This document shows positions 1 through 7,410 of a stretch of DNA of 64,000 nucleotides, one piece after another. The stretch's first letter is position 1. Each line of letters opens with the position of its first letter. The notes beneath the pieces were generated by a model, which was not told the DNA's origin, did not search any database, and saw only the letters and a list, made by a program, of their open reading frames with translations. Location of the stretch: the NCBI RefSeq assembly GCF_003968755.1, contig NZ_RYDL01000002.1:124001-188000 (forward strand), in the 5' to 3' direction. The stretch is from Flavobacterium sp. RSP15. Its GTDB lineage: Bacteria; Bacteroidota; Bacteroidia; Flavobacteriales; Flavobacteriaceae. The translations under genes were made by a program, and so were the position numbers.

Positions 1-66
1 TGAAATTCTCAATAAGGATTCTTGAACCTATTTAAACCATAAAGAACAAGTACAAAAGCAAAAAAA

Positions 67-564
67 ATGAATCCCATATATACCCTAAAAACAGCCATTC
101 CTAAAATTGAATACTACTGTGCTTATCAGGAACGCTGTCACGAAGAAGTAATACAAAAGCTGTGGAGCATGAAAATGGACTCTGATGAAATCGATACGAT
201 TGTAGTACATCTGATCAGTAGCAATTTCCTGAATGAAAGTCGTTTTGCCTGCAGTTTCGCCAGAGGAAAACACCGCATCAAGTTTTGGGGCAAAATCAGA
301 ATTGTCAATGAATTAAAATTCCGAAAAATCACACAATACAATATTAATCTGGCACTCAAAGAAATTACGCATGAGGAATATACCGCAACCTTTGACGGCA
401 TTTCCCAAAAACAATGGGAAGCCATCCGGGAAACAAGCCGGTTGAAAAAACGAAAAAAATTTTGTGATTATTTATTACGAAAAGGCTACGAAAGTAATTT
501 GGTTTACGAAAAAGCAAAAGAACTGGAAAGTTGGAACACGGATGACACGGATAAAACCGATTAA
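67..564 (+). CDS. recX: RecX family regulatory protein
   Basis: 165-residue protein of RecX size, mostly helical, with the three-helix repeats typical of RecX (for example IRIVNELKFRKI near residues 77-88 and the RKKFCDYLLRKGYES stretch near 130-145). RecX binds RecA filaments and limits their extension, so the expected role is modulation of recombination and SOS in the cytoplasm. No recA is nearby. The last roughly ten codons (WNTDDTDKTD) coincide with an intergenic repeat (ACACGGAT...AAAACCGATTAA), so the natural C-terminus probably ended near KELE and the stop codon is supplied by the repeat. The family call is from overall pattern. Confidence 0.8.
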   Translation: MNPIYTLKTAIPKIEYYCAYQERCHEEVIQKLWSMKMDSDEIDTIVVHLISSNFLNESRFACSFARGKHRIKFWGKIRIVNELKFRKITQYNINLALKEITHEEYTATFDGISQKQWEAIRETSRLKKRKKFCDYLLRKGYESNLVYEKAKELESWNTDDTDKTD

Positions 565-575
565 CGCTGATTTTT
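536..575. repeat. Flavobacterial intergenic repeat unit (ACACGGAT/AAAACCGATT type)
   Basis: The sequence ACACGGATGACACGGATAAA followed by ACCGATTAACGCTGA resembles the tandem units at 2087-2215. It overlaps the 3' end of recX. A related half unit (AAAATCCGCTTAAATCTGCG) lies at 711-732. Confidence 0.6.
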
Positions 576-579
576 TTTG

Positions 580-756
580 TTTGCAAAAGAAAAAGCTACT
601 CCAAAACAATTAATTTTAGCCCAAGATTCAGTTCTAAGTCACATTGAAAAAAAACCAAAACCGACAATGGAATTATTTGATTTCATTCAAATGGTATTCC
701 ACACAAAAATAAAAATCCGCTTAAATCTGCGGTATCTGCGTGCCATTAAACCTTGA
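580..756 (+). pseudogene. Open-frame remnant without a start, between two repeat copies
   Basis: After an upstream in-frame TGA, a 58-codon frame stays open with protein-like composition (FAKEKATPKQLILAQDSVLS near its start). It has no upstream ATG, and its end runs into repeat sequence (ATCCGCTTAAATCTGCGG). It sits between repeat material at 536-575 and 713-750. It could be a fragment of a lost gene or a chance open frame; I do not recognise the family. Nothing else is supported up to the ketoacyl synthase end at 863. Confidence 0.3.
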
Positions 757-862
757 CCTTTATAAACAGATCGCACCAATTAACACTGATTACCAAAATT
801 TGTGAAATTAGAGTAATTCGTAGCTACTTTTTTAAAAAGAACACCTCTTATAAATGGCATCC

Positions 863-2017
863 TTATACACTCAAAAGAACACTTACCGCGTTTCCTCCAA
901 AACCAACGGCGTTAATCAATACTTTCTTAATCGGTTTTGTTTGTGCTTGCGCTTTTGCAAAAGGGACTCCGATAAAACGATTGTGTTGCAGCATCAAAAT
1001 AGCGAATTCCATACTCAAAATCCCTGATGCACCAAAGGTGTGACCAATTTTCCATTTATTGGTAGTGAGCAAAGGCAGGCTTTCACCAAAAACTTTCTGT
1101 ATCGCTTTATATTCGGTCAAATCCCCTTTTACAGTTCCCGGAGCATGCATGACAATCACATCCACTTTGGACAAATCAGTATTTTGAAGTGCCATCTTCA
1201 TGGATTTCTGGAAACAGGTCGCTTCTGCCGAAATAGAAATACTATGTTCCAGAATTTCTGTAGCGTATCCAATTCCTTCGATGTAGGCCAAGGCGTTTTC
1301 TTTTTTCCCAATTTCGAGACAACACACCCCAGCACCTTCACCCAGAATCATAGTATTTTGCTTTTTTTCTAAATCAAGAGCAAGATTGGGATATTCTTCT
1401 GCGCGGCTAGAATAAATTTTCAAGGCGCGCATTTGAGCAATCGTAAAATCAGTTAAAGGCGCTTCAGTTCCACCGACTAAAAACTTATCTGCCATTCCCG
1501 CTTTTAGCCACGCCACTCCGTTTAACACGGCATGCAACGCAGTAGAACACGTAATAGAATGTGAAATTTCAGGGCCAGAACTTTGCAAATCATGTGCCAC
1601 CCAAGAGGAAATATTACCCAAAGTGGTCGTTGGAGAAGCCAATGTTTGTGCTTTTCCTGTTTTTAAATACTCCTGATGGTGCTTTTCGAATAAATCCGTG
1701 GCACCGCGAGATGAACCAATATTGATTCCAAAAACGTCATTTATATTCCAGCCTGCATTTTGCATCGCTTGCCGCGAAGCCGCTATAGCATACAAAACCG
1801 ATTGGTCCAAGGATTTATATTTGTTATCTGACTGTTTCAACTTGCGAATTATTTCAGTAGAATCAGCATCAATTTTGGCTACAAATGTGTTTTTTTGGTC
1901 TAAAAAATGTTCGGAAAAACAATGATTTTTATCGAGATATTTTTTCCAAATTTCCTCAGGTGCATTTCCTAATGGAGAAAGGGAAGCTATGGCAGTTATG
2001 GAGATTGTTGTTGACAA
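863..2017 (-). CDS. Beta-ketoacyl-ACP synthase of the biotin cluster
   Basis: 384-residue thiolase-fold condensing enzyme, slightly shorter than FabF/FabB (about 410). The Cys-His-His triad is visible: Cys157 in SITCSTALHAV, His291 in VMHAPGTVKGD and His326 in KIGHTFGASG. The glycine-rich C-terminal NAVGFGGNAVSVL is typical. Such enzymes catalyse decarboxylative condensation of malonyl-ACP with an acyl primer. It is the last gene of a minus-strand bioD-bioA-KAS cluster, so a dedicated role in building the pimeloyl moiety of biotin is inferred; general fatty-acid synthesis is the alternative. A 203-bp repeat-rich gap separates it from bioA. Confidence 0.85.
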   Translation of the reverse strand: MSTTISITAIASLSPLGNAPEEIWKKYLDKNHCFSEHFLDQKNTFVAKIDADSTEIIRKLKQSDNKYKSLDQSVLYAIAASRQAMQNAGWNINDVFGINIGSSRGATDLFEKHHQEYLKTGKAQTLASPTTTLGNISSWVAHDLQSSGPEISHSITCSTALHAVLNGVAWLKAGMADKFLVGGTEAPLTDFTIAQMRALKIYSSRAEEYPNLALDLEKKQNTMILGEGAGVCCLEIGKKENALAYIEGIGYATEILEHSISISAEATCFQKSMKMALQNTDLSKVDVIVMHAPGTVKGDLTEYKAIQKVFGESLPLLTTNKWKIGHTFGASGILSMEFAILMLQHNRFIGVPFAKAQAQTKPIKKVLINAVGFGGNAVSVLLSV

Positions 2018-2086
2018 GTTATTTTATTTTTCGCAAAGGTCGCAAAGTTATTTACATTCTGCGTTCAATCTGCGGAAAAATAGCAC

Positions 2087-2215
2087 ACCAATGACGCGGA
2101 TCTGAACCGATAAAAAACGGATTTTTTTTAATCAGTGAAAATCCGTTTAATCTGTGGCCAGAAAATAGCACACGGATCTAAACCGATCAAAACGGATTTT
2201 TCTAATCTGCAGCCA
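2087..2215. repeat. Tandem intergenic repeat between bioA and the ketoacyl synthase
   Basis: Two imperfect units are read on the plus strand: CACCAATGACGCGGATCTGA...GGATTTTTTTTAATC...AATCTGTGGCC and GCACACGGATCTAAACCGATCAAAACGGATTTTT...AATCTGCAGCC. Each can pair internally (AAAACGGATTTTT / AAAATCCGTTT). They lie inside the presumed bio operon and may affect expression of the distal gene. Confidence 0.65.
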
Positions 2216-2220
2216 AAAAA

Positions 2221-3492
2221 CTAGACTATTTCTAACGCTTTTTCGACCACTTCATACACTTTTTGTAATTGCTCATCGGTAATAACATAAGGCGGTAAGA
2301 TGTAAACGATATTACCAACAGGACGCAGAATCACTCCGTTTTCGATAAAAAAATCATAGAGTTTGTTCCGTAAACTCCCGTAATAACTGGCAGCACTTTC
2401 GGTTTTTATTTCTAAAGCAAAAATAACGCCCAGCACTCGGGTTGCAGTAACTTTTGGATGATTTTTGATCCGCTCCTGAAAGTTCAGATGCCTTTGATTG
2501 ACCCGAATTAAATTCGCCTGCATTTCATTCGTTTGCAGCAATTCCAAACTGGCCAAAGCCGCTGCACAACCTGTTGGATTTGCTGTAAATGTATGCCCAT
2601 GAAACAACGCTTTATTAATATCATCATCATAAAAAGCATCAAATAAATCCTGTGTAAAAGTCGTAATCGCCATCGGAATTGTTCCTCCGGTCAACGCTTT
2701 AGACAAACACATCATATCTGGTTTTTCAATCAAATAATCCGTTGCAAACGTTTTTCCCGTTTTCCCAAAGCCGGTCATCACTTCATCTGCAATAGTCAGT
2801 ACATTATTCTGCTGACAAATTCGCATTAATTTATCTAACGATTCCGGTTCGTACATCACCATTCCTGCAGCTCCCTGAACCAATGGCTCAAAAATAAAAC
2901 CCGCACAATTATTGTTTTTTATTACATGACGTAAAGCGTTACAACTTTGCTCTTCCTGCCCTTTAACAGGAACCGGAATCCGAATCACTTCAATCAAAGA
3001 ATCCTTAAATGCTTCCACAAAAAACGATATTCCACTTGCGGCCATAGCACCAAAAGTGTCTCCGTGAAACGCATTTTCAAAAGCAATTATCACCGTTCTC
3101 TTTTCTCCTTTATTGAAAAAATATTGTAGGGCAACTTTAATCGCAATTTCAACAGCCGTAGAACCATTATCGGAAAAGAATATTTTTTGTTGATTTTTAG
3201 GTAAAATTTCCATTAGCTTCTCTGCTACCAAAATAGCTGGTTCGTGAGTGAATCCGCCAAATAATACGTGCTCTAATGTGGTGAGTTGTTTGTAAATCGC
3301 ATCGGCGATAAATGTATTGGAATGTCCGTACGGATTGACCCACCACGAGGCAATCGCATCAATATATTCTTTGTTGTTTTCGTCCCAAAGCAAAGCGCCT
3401 TTCCCCTTTTTGATCGCAATTGGTAACGCTGCCGTTTTGTGTTGGGTATACGGATGCCATAGATATTGGCGGTCTCTTTCTGTTAAAGTCAT
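2221..3492 (-). CDS. bioA: Adenosylmethionine-8-amino-7-oxononanoate aminotransferase
   Basis: 423-residue class III PLP aminotransferase. The N-terminus RDRQYLWHPYTQHKT is the BioA substrate-pocket signature. GSTAVEIAIKVALQY (residues 110-124) and ADEVMTGFGKTG (235-246) form the PLP-binding core, and Lys265 in SKALTGG is the Schiff-base lysine. It converts KAPA to DAPA using S-adenosylmethionine as amino donor, the penultimate stage before dethiobiotin. It follows bioD after a 57-bp gap on the same strand. Length and motifs match the family closely. Confidence 0.96.
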   Translation of the reverse strand: MTLTERDRQYLWHPYTQHKTAALPIAIKKGKGALLWDENNKEYIDAIASWWVNPYGHSNTFIADAIYKQLTTLEHVLFGGFTHEPAILVAEKLMEILPKNQQKIFFSDNGSTAVEIAIKVALQYFFNKGEKRTVIIAFENAFHGDTFGAMAASGISFFVEAFKDSLIEVIRIPVPVKGQEEQSCNALRHVIKNNNCAGFIFEPLVQGAAGMVMYEPESLDKLMRICQQNNVLTIADEVMTGFGKTGKTFATDYLIEKPDMMCLSKALTGGTIPMAITTFTQDLFDAFYDDDINKALFHGHTFTANPTGCAAALASLELLQTNEMQANLIRVNQRHLNFQERIKNHPKVTATRVLGVIFALEIKTESAASYYGSLRNKLYDFFIENGVILRPVGNIVYILPPYVITDEQLQKVYEVVEKALEIV

Positions 3493-3549
3493 TTTAAATA
3501 ATATATTTCACAAAGATACACAGAGAAAGCACAGAGTTTCCCAAAGATT

Positions 3550-4167
3550 TTATAAACTCAATAGCTGCTCCCGAAATAAAGCTGCATATTCCTGAATTAC
3601 ATTTTGATCAAAATACGGTTCTTGCGCTATTCGTCCAATGCACTTTACAACCGTTTTACTCAGAATTATTTCTTCAGTAGCCTTATTTTCATCCCCCGAA
3701 AAAATAATTCCGGCGATTTTAATTTTTCGGTTTTGCAAAGCTTCAATGGTCAATAACGTATGATTGATACTTCCCAGATAATGTCGGGAAACCACAATCA
3801 CTTTGTAATCGGGCTGAATCAAATCTACAACACAATCCTTAGCGTTTAACGGCACAAAAACACCGCCTGCACCTTCAATAACCAAGTGGTTTTGTGTTTG
3901 AGGTTCTCTAATTTTCTTTAAATCAATAACAACTCCATCTCGTTCTGCAGCAAAATGAGGACTTGCAGGCGTTTTTAAGGCATAACCGTTGGGATGAATT
4001 ACCGTCTTTTTATTGGACAAAAACGACTTAATCTTATGACTGTCTGAGTTGTCTAAATCCCCCGCTTGAATGGGTTTCCAATAATCAGCTTCTAAAGCTT
4101 CTGTTACAATGGCTGACGCGATGGTTTTACCTACATCAGTACCAATTCCTGTGATGAATAGTTTCAT
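3550..4167 (-). CDS. bioD: ATP-dependent dethiobiotin synthetase
   Basis: 205-residue P-loop enzyme with the BioD nucleotide motif GIGTDVGKT (residues 7-15) and VIEGAGGVFVPLN, the second substrate loop. It forms the ureido ring of dethiobiotin from DAPA, CO2 and ATP. It is the first intact gene of the cluster. No bioF, bioC or bioB is present in the window, and the sequence upstream holds a decayed hydrolase instead, so the cluster may be reduced here or the other genes are elsewhere. Confidence 0.94.
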   Translation of the reverse strand: MKLFITGIGTDVGKTIASAIVTEALEADYWKPIQAGDLDNSDSHKIKSFLSNKKTVIHPNGYALKTPASPHFAAERDGVVIDLKKIREPQTQNHLVIEGAGGVFVPLNAKDCVVDLIQPDYKVIVVSRHYLGSINHTLLTIEALQNRKIKIAGIIFSGDENKATEEIILSKTVVKCIGRIAQEPYFDQNVIQEYAALFREQLLSL

Positions 4168-4219
4168 AAATTTAGCCTGCGGACAATTCTGATTTTACAG
4201 ATTATCTCTAATTTTATTT

Positions 4220-4490
4220 GTTATGTTTTTTATTGTTTGTATGTATAATACGTTTCAATTCTGGATTTTCCCCAAAGCACATTACCAATCCAAGATCAAT
4301 CTCAGAAGTTTTTGAACATTTCATTCTTTGTATGTAATTCAAGCATTCCGTTTCGGAGTGTAAAACCCCACATCGTTTTGTTCTCTAGAAAACCATGAGG
4401 CAAAATAATAGCGGTTCCTTTCCTGATATCGCAATAGGAGATGATGGTGTTTTTAAAGATAATTTGTTTCCCTTTTTTGGGTTTGTTTCG
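4220..4490 (-). pseudogene. Decayed alpha/beta hydrolase fragment upstream of bioD
   Basis: Read on the minus strand from about 4485, one frame gives a hydrolase N-terminus, including IRKGTAIILPHGFLENKTMW, where ILPHGF matches the oxyanion HG motif. It runs into a stop near 4305 after about 55 codons. A second frame (-1/+1) is open over roughly 4390-4220 and encodes ...SEIDLGLVMCFGENPELK..., which I cannot assign. The hydrolase family in this position would fit the pimeloyl-ester esterases found in biotin clusters (BioG/BioH-like), but that is inference. No intact gene lies in 4168-4731. Confidence 0.55.
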
Positions 4491-4638
4491 AACGACTGCA
4501 AAATTAGGACTTTAATTTTTTTTAAACAGATGCGTCATATTATTTTTTAGAATTCTTGTATGGATTAGACTAAAAAATGCCAATAAAAATTAAAAAAAAT
4601 ATTTGAGCAGAATTAGTAAACAAAAAGTGTTTTTGTTT

Positions 4639-4709
4639 TGTCATCTCGACGAAGGAGAAATCACATTCTTGACTTTAATAATGAGACCCCCTCCTTTGTC
4701 GGGATGACA
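4639..4709. repeat. Inverted intergenic repeat (TGTCATCTCGACGAAGGAG type)
   Basis: Left arm TGTCATCTCGACGAAGGAG and right arm CTCCTTTGTCGGGATGACA are near-complementary around a 33-nt centre. Related copies lie at 44921-45019 and a half copy at 62641-62667, all intergenic. Confidence 0.75.
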
Positions 4710-4731
4710 ATTGGACAAAATACTTTGTAAA

Positions 4732-5532
4732 CTAAAATCGTTTATCACCATTGAGTAAACTGCCTAAACCGCCCAATAAACTACCTTCCTCGCGACTGTT
4801 TCCGCCAGCTCTAGGAGCAGATGCGATGATTCTGTCGGCGAGTCGACTGAAAGGCAACGATTGCACGTAAACTGTTCCCGGACCACGAAGCGTGGCGTAA
4901 AATAAACCTTCACCACCAAAAATAGAATTCTTGATCCCGCCAATAAACTCAATATCGTAATCCACATCTTTGGTAAAGCCAACAATGCAACCGGTATCGA
5001 CTTTTAGGATTTCGCCTGTTGCTAATTCTTTTTTGGCTAATGTTCCGCCGGTATGCACAAACGCCAAACCGTCACCTTCTAATTTTTGCATGATAAAACC
5101 TTCGCCACCAAACAATCCGCGACCCAGTTTTTTAGAGAATTCAATTCCCACTGAAACACCTTTAGCGGCGCAGAGAAAGGCATCTTTCTGGCAAATGAAT
5201 TTGCCGTTAAATTGCGTTAAGTCAATTGGGATTATTTTTCCGGGATACGGTGAGGCAAAGGAAACTTTGCTTTTGATAGTATTTTGATTGATGAACGCGG
5301 TCATAAAAAGACTTTCGCCGGTCAATACTCTTTTTCCGGCACTTAAAAGTTTATCGAACAATCCGTTTTCTTGTCCGGAACCGTCTCCAAAAATAGTTTC
5401 CATTTGGATATTATTGTCCATCATCATAAAACTTCCGGCTTCGGCAATTACAATTTCCTGTGGGTCTAATTCTATTTCCACATATTGCATTTCCTCGCCG
5501 TAAATGTGGTAGTCTATTTCGTGTGCTTGCAT
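4732..5532 (-). CDS. TIGR00266 / AIM24 family protein
   Basis: 266-residue protein of the beta-sheet-rich AIM24 (TIGR00266) family. Typical features are VEIELDPQEIVIAEAGSFMMMD near residues 18-39, repeated Gly-rich loops (GRGLFGGEGFIMQKLEGDG; NSIFGGEGLFYATLRGPG) and a Gly/Arg-rich tail. The biochemical role of the bacterial members is not established. No signal peptide or membrane segment is seen. Its start is supported by the family N-terminus MQAHEIDY. It stands alone, with repeats on both sides. Confidence 0.85.
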   Translation of the reverse strand: MQAHEIDYHIYGEEMQYVEIELDPQEIVIAEAGSFMMMDNNIQMETIFGDGSGQENGLFDKLLSAGKRVLTGESLFMTAFINQNTIKSKVSFASPYPGKIIPIDLTQFNGKFICQKDAFLCAAKGVSVGIEFSKKLGRGLFGGEGFIMQKLEGDGLAFVHTGGTLAKKELATGEILKVDTGCIVGFTKDVDYDIEFIGGIKNSIFGGEGLFYATLRGPGTVYVQSLPFSRLADRIIASAPRAGGNSREEGSLLGGLGSLLNGDKRF

Positions 5533-5568
5533 GATTTCTGTACTTTAAGTTTTTGTTTAAAAGATTTT

Positions 5569-5630
5569 ACCATTAAGAAATTAAGTTTCATTTAGAATCA
5601 GAGCTTAATTTTTCTTAATTACTTAATGGT
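5569..5630. repeat. Inverted repeat ACCATTAAGAAATTAAG
   Basis: 17-nt arms at 5569-5585 and 5614-5630 (CTTAATTACTTAATGGT) are complementary at 16 of 17 positions with a 28-nt centre. It lies just upstream of the AIM24-family gene. Between here and the next gene (5631-5902) there are only repeats and a terminator. Confidence 0.7.
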
Positions 5631-5776
5631 TTAAAATATTTTTTGTTTTTAAATAGGTCGGTAAGATGATTAAAAAGTTACAGCTTTACCATGGATTTTG
5701 GAATTGATGTTTTGGAATTGTAGATTTTCTCGTTGAAGTGCGCAAGGGATTACTTCATCGTACATTTATTTTTATA

Positions 5777-5850
5777 GGAGTTCAGTGAATTTCATTTGCA
5801 GCGAATAGCCCGACGCAGCCGGAGTTTACGGAGGCTGGGTAGCGCCCAAA
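5777..5850. repeat. Dispersed repeat copy (GGAGTTCAGTGAATTT...)
   Basis: GGAGTTCAGTGAATTT followed by GCAGCGAATAGCCCGACGCA. The 16-nt start recurs exactly at 37825-37840, where it is followed by the related GGATAGCGGTATTAGCTCC. Intergenic, with no coding content. Confidence 0.6.
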
Positions 5851-5852
5851 AA

Positions 5853-5884
5853 AAATCGGTTCACATTGCTGTAAACCGATTTCC
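5853..5884 (-). terminator. Rho-independent terminator after pepP-like gene
   Basis: 9-bp stem AAATCGGTT / AACCGATTT with loop CACATTGCTGTA. On the minus strand it follows the M24 peptidase stop and continues into a run of T (complement of the A-run at 5848-5855). Confidence 0.8.
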
Positions 5885-5902
5885 TTATACGTTTTTAAGG
5901 AA

Positions 5903-7195
5903 TTAACTGTTCATTAATTCTTCAATTTCGTCTACTTCAATTGGGATGTTACGCATCATGTTGAATGGTTCGCCGCTTTCCTGAACGATAATGTTATCCT
6001 CCAGACGGATTCCGAAACCTTCGGCAGGAATGTAGATTCCAGGCTCTACGGTAAAAACCATATTCGCTTGCATGGGTTCGGTGAGGATTCCATAATCGTG
6101 CGTGTCCAATCCCATGTGGTGTGATGTTCCGTGCATGAAATATTTTTTGTAAGCGGGCCATTCCGGTTTTTCGTTTTGCACATCGGCTGTGTCAATAAGA
6201 CCCAAACCTAGCAATTCTGAAGTCATTAATTTCCCCACTTCGATATGATATTGTTTCCAAAGTGTACCTGTTGTCAGCATTTTAGTCGCTTCATTTTTTA
6301 CGCTTAAAACGGCATTATACACTTCTTTTTGTCTTTTGGTATACGTTCCTGAAACCGGAATGGTACGCGTCATGTCACTGGAATAATTCGCATATTCAGC
6401 CGCAACATCCAGTAAAATCAAATCACCGGGTTTGCATTGTTGATTGTTCTCTATGTAATGCAATACATTAGCATTATTTCCGGAAGCAATAATTGGCGTG
6501 TAGGCAAAACCTCTTGAACGGTTGCGAATGAATTCGTGAATTAGCTCGGCTTCAATTTCGTATTCGGTTACATTTGGTTTCACGAAAGGTAATATTCTTC
6601 TAAAACCGAGTTCCGTAATAGTACAGGCTTTTTGGATTAAATCCAATTCTTCGGTTTCTTTTACAGAACGCAGGCGTTGTAATATCGGATTGCTTTTGGC
6701 AACTGCATGTGCTGGATATTTGTCTTTCCACCATTTTACAAAACGGGCTTCGCGAGTTTCGGTTTCTACAGTAGCGCGGTAATGCTCGTTGGTATTGATG
6801 TAAATCGTGTCAGCGTGCGTCATCATCTCAAATAAGACTTTTTCAAATTCCTGCAACCAATACACAGTTCTGATTCCTGTTACTTCAAAAGCACGCTCTT
6901 TAGTCAGTTTTTCCCCTTCCCAAATGGCAATGTGCTCACTGGTTTCTTTCAAGAATACCATTTCTCTTTGGTGCTCGTAAGGCGCATCCGGGAAAAGCAA
7001 TAAAATACTTTCTTCCTGATCTACTCCGCTCAGATAAAAGATGTCGCGGTGTTGTGCAAAAGGCAACGTACTATCTGCCGAAACGGGATAAATATCATTA
7101 GAATTAAAAATAGCAACGCTTTTTGGCTTCATCTGAGCCATGAACTTTGCTCTGTTTTTTATAAATAAATCGCTGTCAATTTGATGGTATTTCAT
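5903..7195 (-). CDS. pepP: Xaa-Pro aminopeptidase (M24 family, aminopeptidase P)
   Basis: 430 residues with an N-terminal creatinase/AMP_N domain (about 1-140) and a C-terminal pita-bread metallopeptidase domain. The dinuclear metal ligands are visible: the two Asp in LLDVAAEYANYSSDMTRT, His in GTSHHMGLDTHD, Glu in FTVEPGIYIP and Glu in IRLEDNIIV. It removes N-terminal residues that precede proline, in the cytoplasm. The start codon gives the family N-terminus MKYHQIDSDLFIKNRAKFM. Single-gene unit with its own terminator. The gene symbol is by family resemblance. Confidence 0.9.
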   Translation of the reverse strand: MKYHQIDSDLFIKNRAKFMAQMKPKSVAIFNSNDIYPVSADSTLPFAQHRDIFYLSGVDQEESILLLFPDAPYEHQREMVFLKETSEHIAIWEGEKLTKERAFEVTGIRTVYWLQEFEKVLFEMMTHADTIYINTNEHYRATVETETREARFVKWWKDKYPAHAVAKSNPILQRLRSVKETEELDLIQKACTITELGFRRILPFVKPNVTEYEIEAELIHEFIRNRSRGFAYTPIIASGNNANVLHYIENNQQCKPGDLILLDVAAEYANYSSDMTRTIPVSGTYTKRQKEVYNAVLSVKNEATKMLTTGTLWKQYHIEVGKLMTSELLGLGLIDTADVQNEKPEWPAYKKYFMHGTSHHMGLDTHDYGILTEPMQANMVFTVEPGIYIPAEGFGIRLEDNIIVQESGEPFNMMRNIPIEVDEIEELMNS

Positions 7196-7322
7196 GTGTT
7201 GATTTTTATTGTTTTTTATGGAATAAGCGTAATTAGCAGAGCGCTAGTATTGGTTCTGATACCATTTCTGGGTCTACTCATTTCATTACACATCGTTTAA
7301 TATCTTGAATAATCAAAAATAC

Positions 7323-7330
7323 TAACTTTG
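7323..7330 (+). promoter_or_regulatory. Putative -7 element TAACTTTG upstream of the Asp-box gene
   Basis: Matches the Bacteroidota -7 consensus TAnnTTTG, with TTG at 7305-7307 (15-nt spacer, slightly short). It leaves an 80-nt leader before the ATG at 7411. Confidence 0.45.
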
Positions 7331-7410
7331 AGAGAAACGGATGTTAATTACACAATAAAATTTTCAGATAACTATTTTTATGATTAATTTTCCAACTCAA
7401 ATTAATTTAC

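Noticed and set aside
753..1043. 96-codon plus-strand frame
   Set aside because: Mostly antisense to the ketoacyl synthase gene, which has catalytic residues and family length.
4639..4709. CRISPR-like repeat
   Set aside because: Only isolated copies, each an inverted repeat, with no regular spacers and no cas genes.
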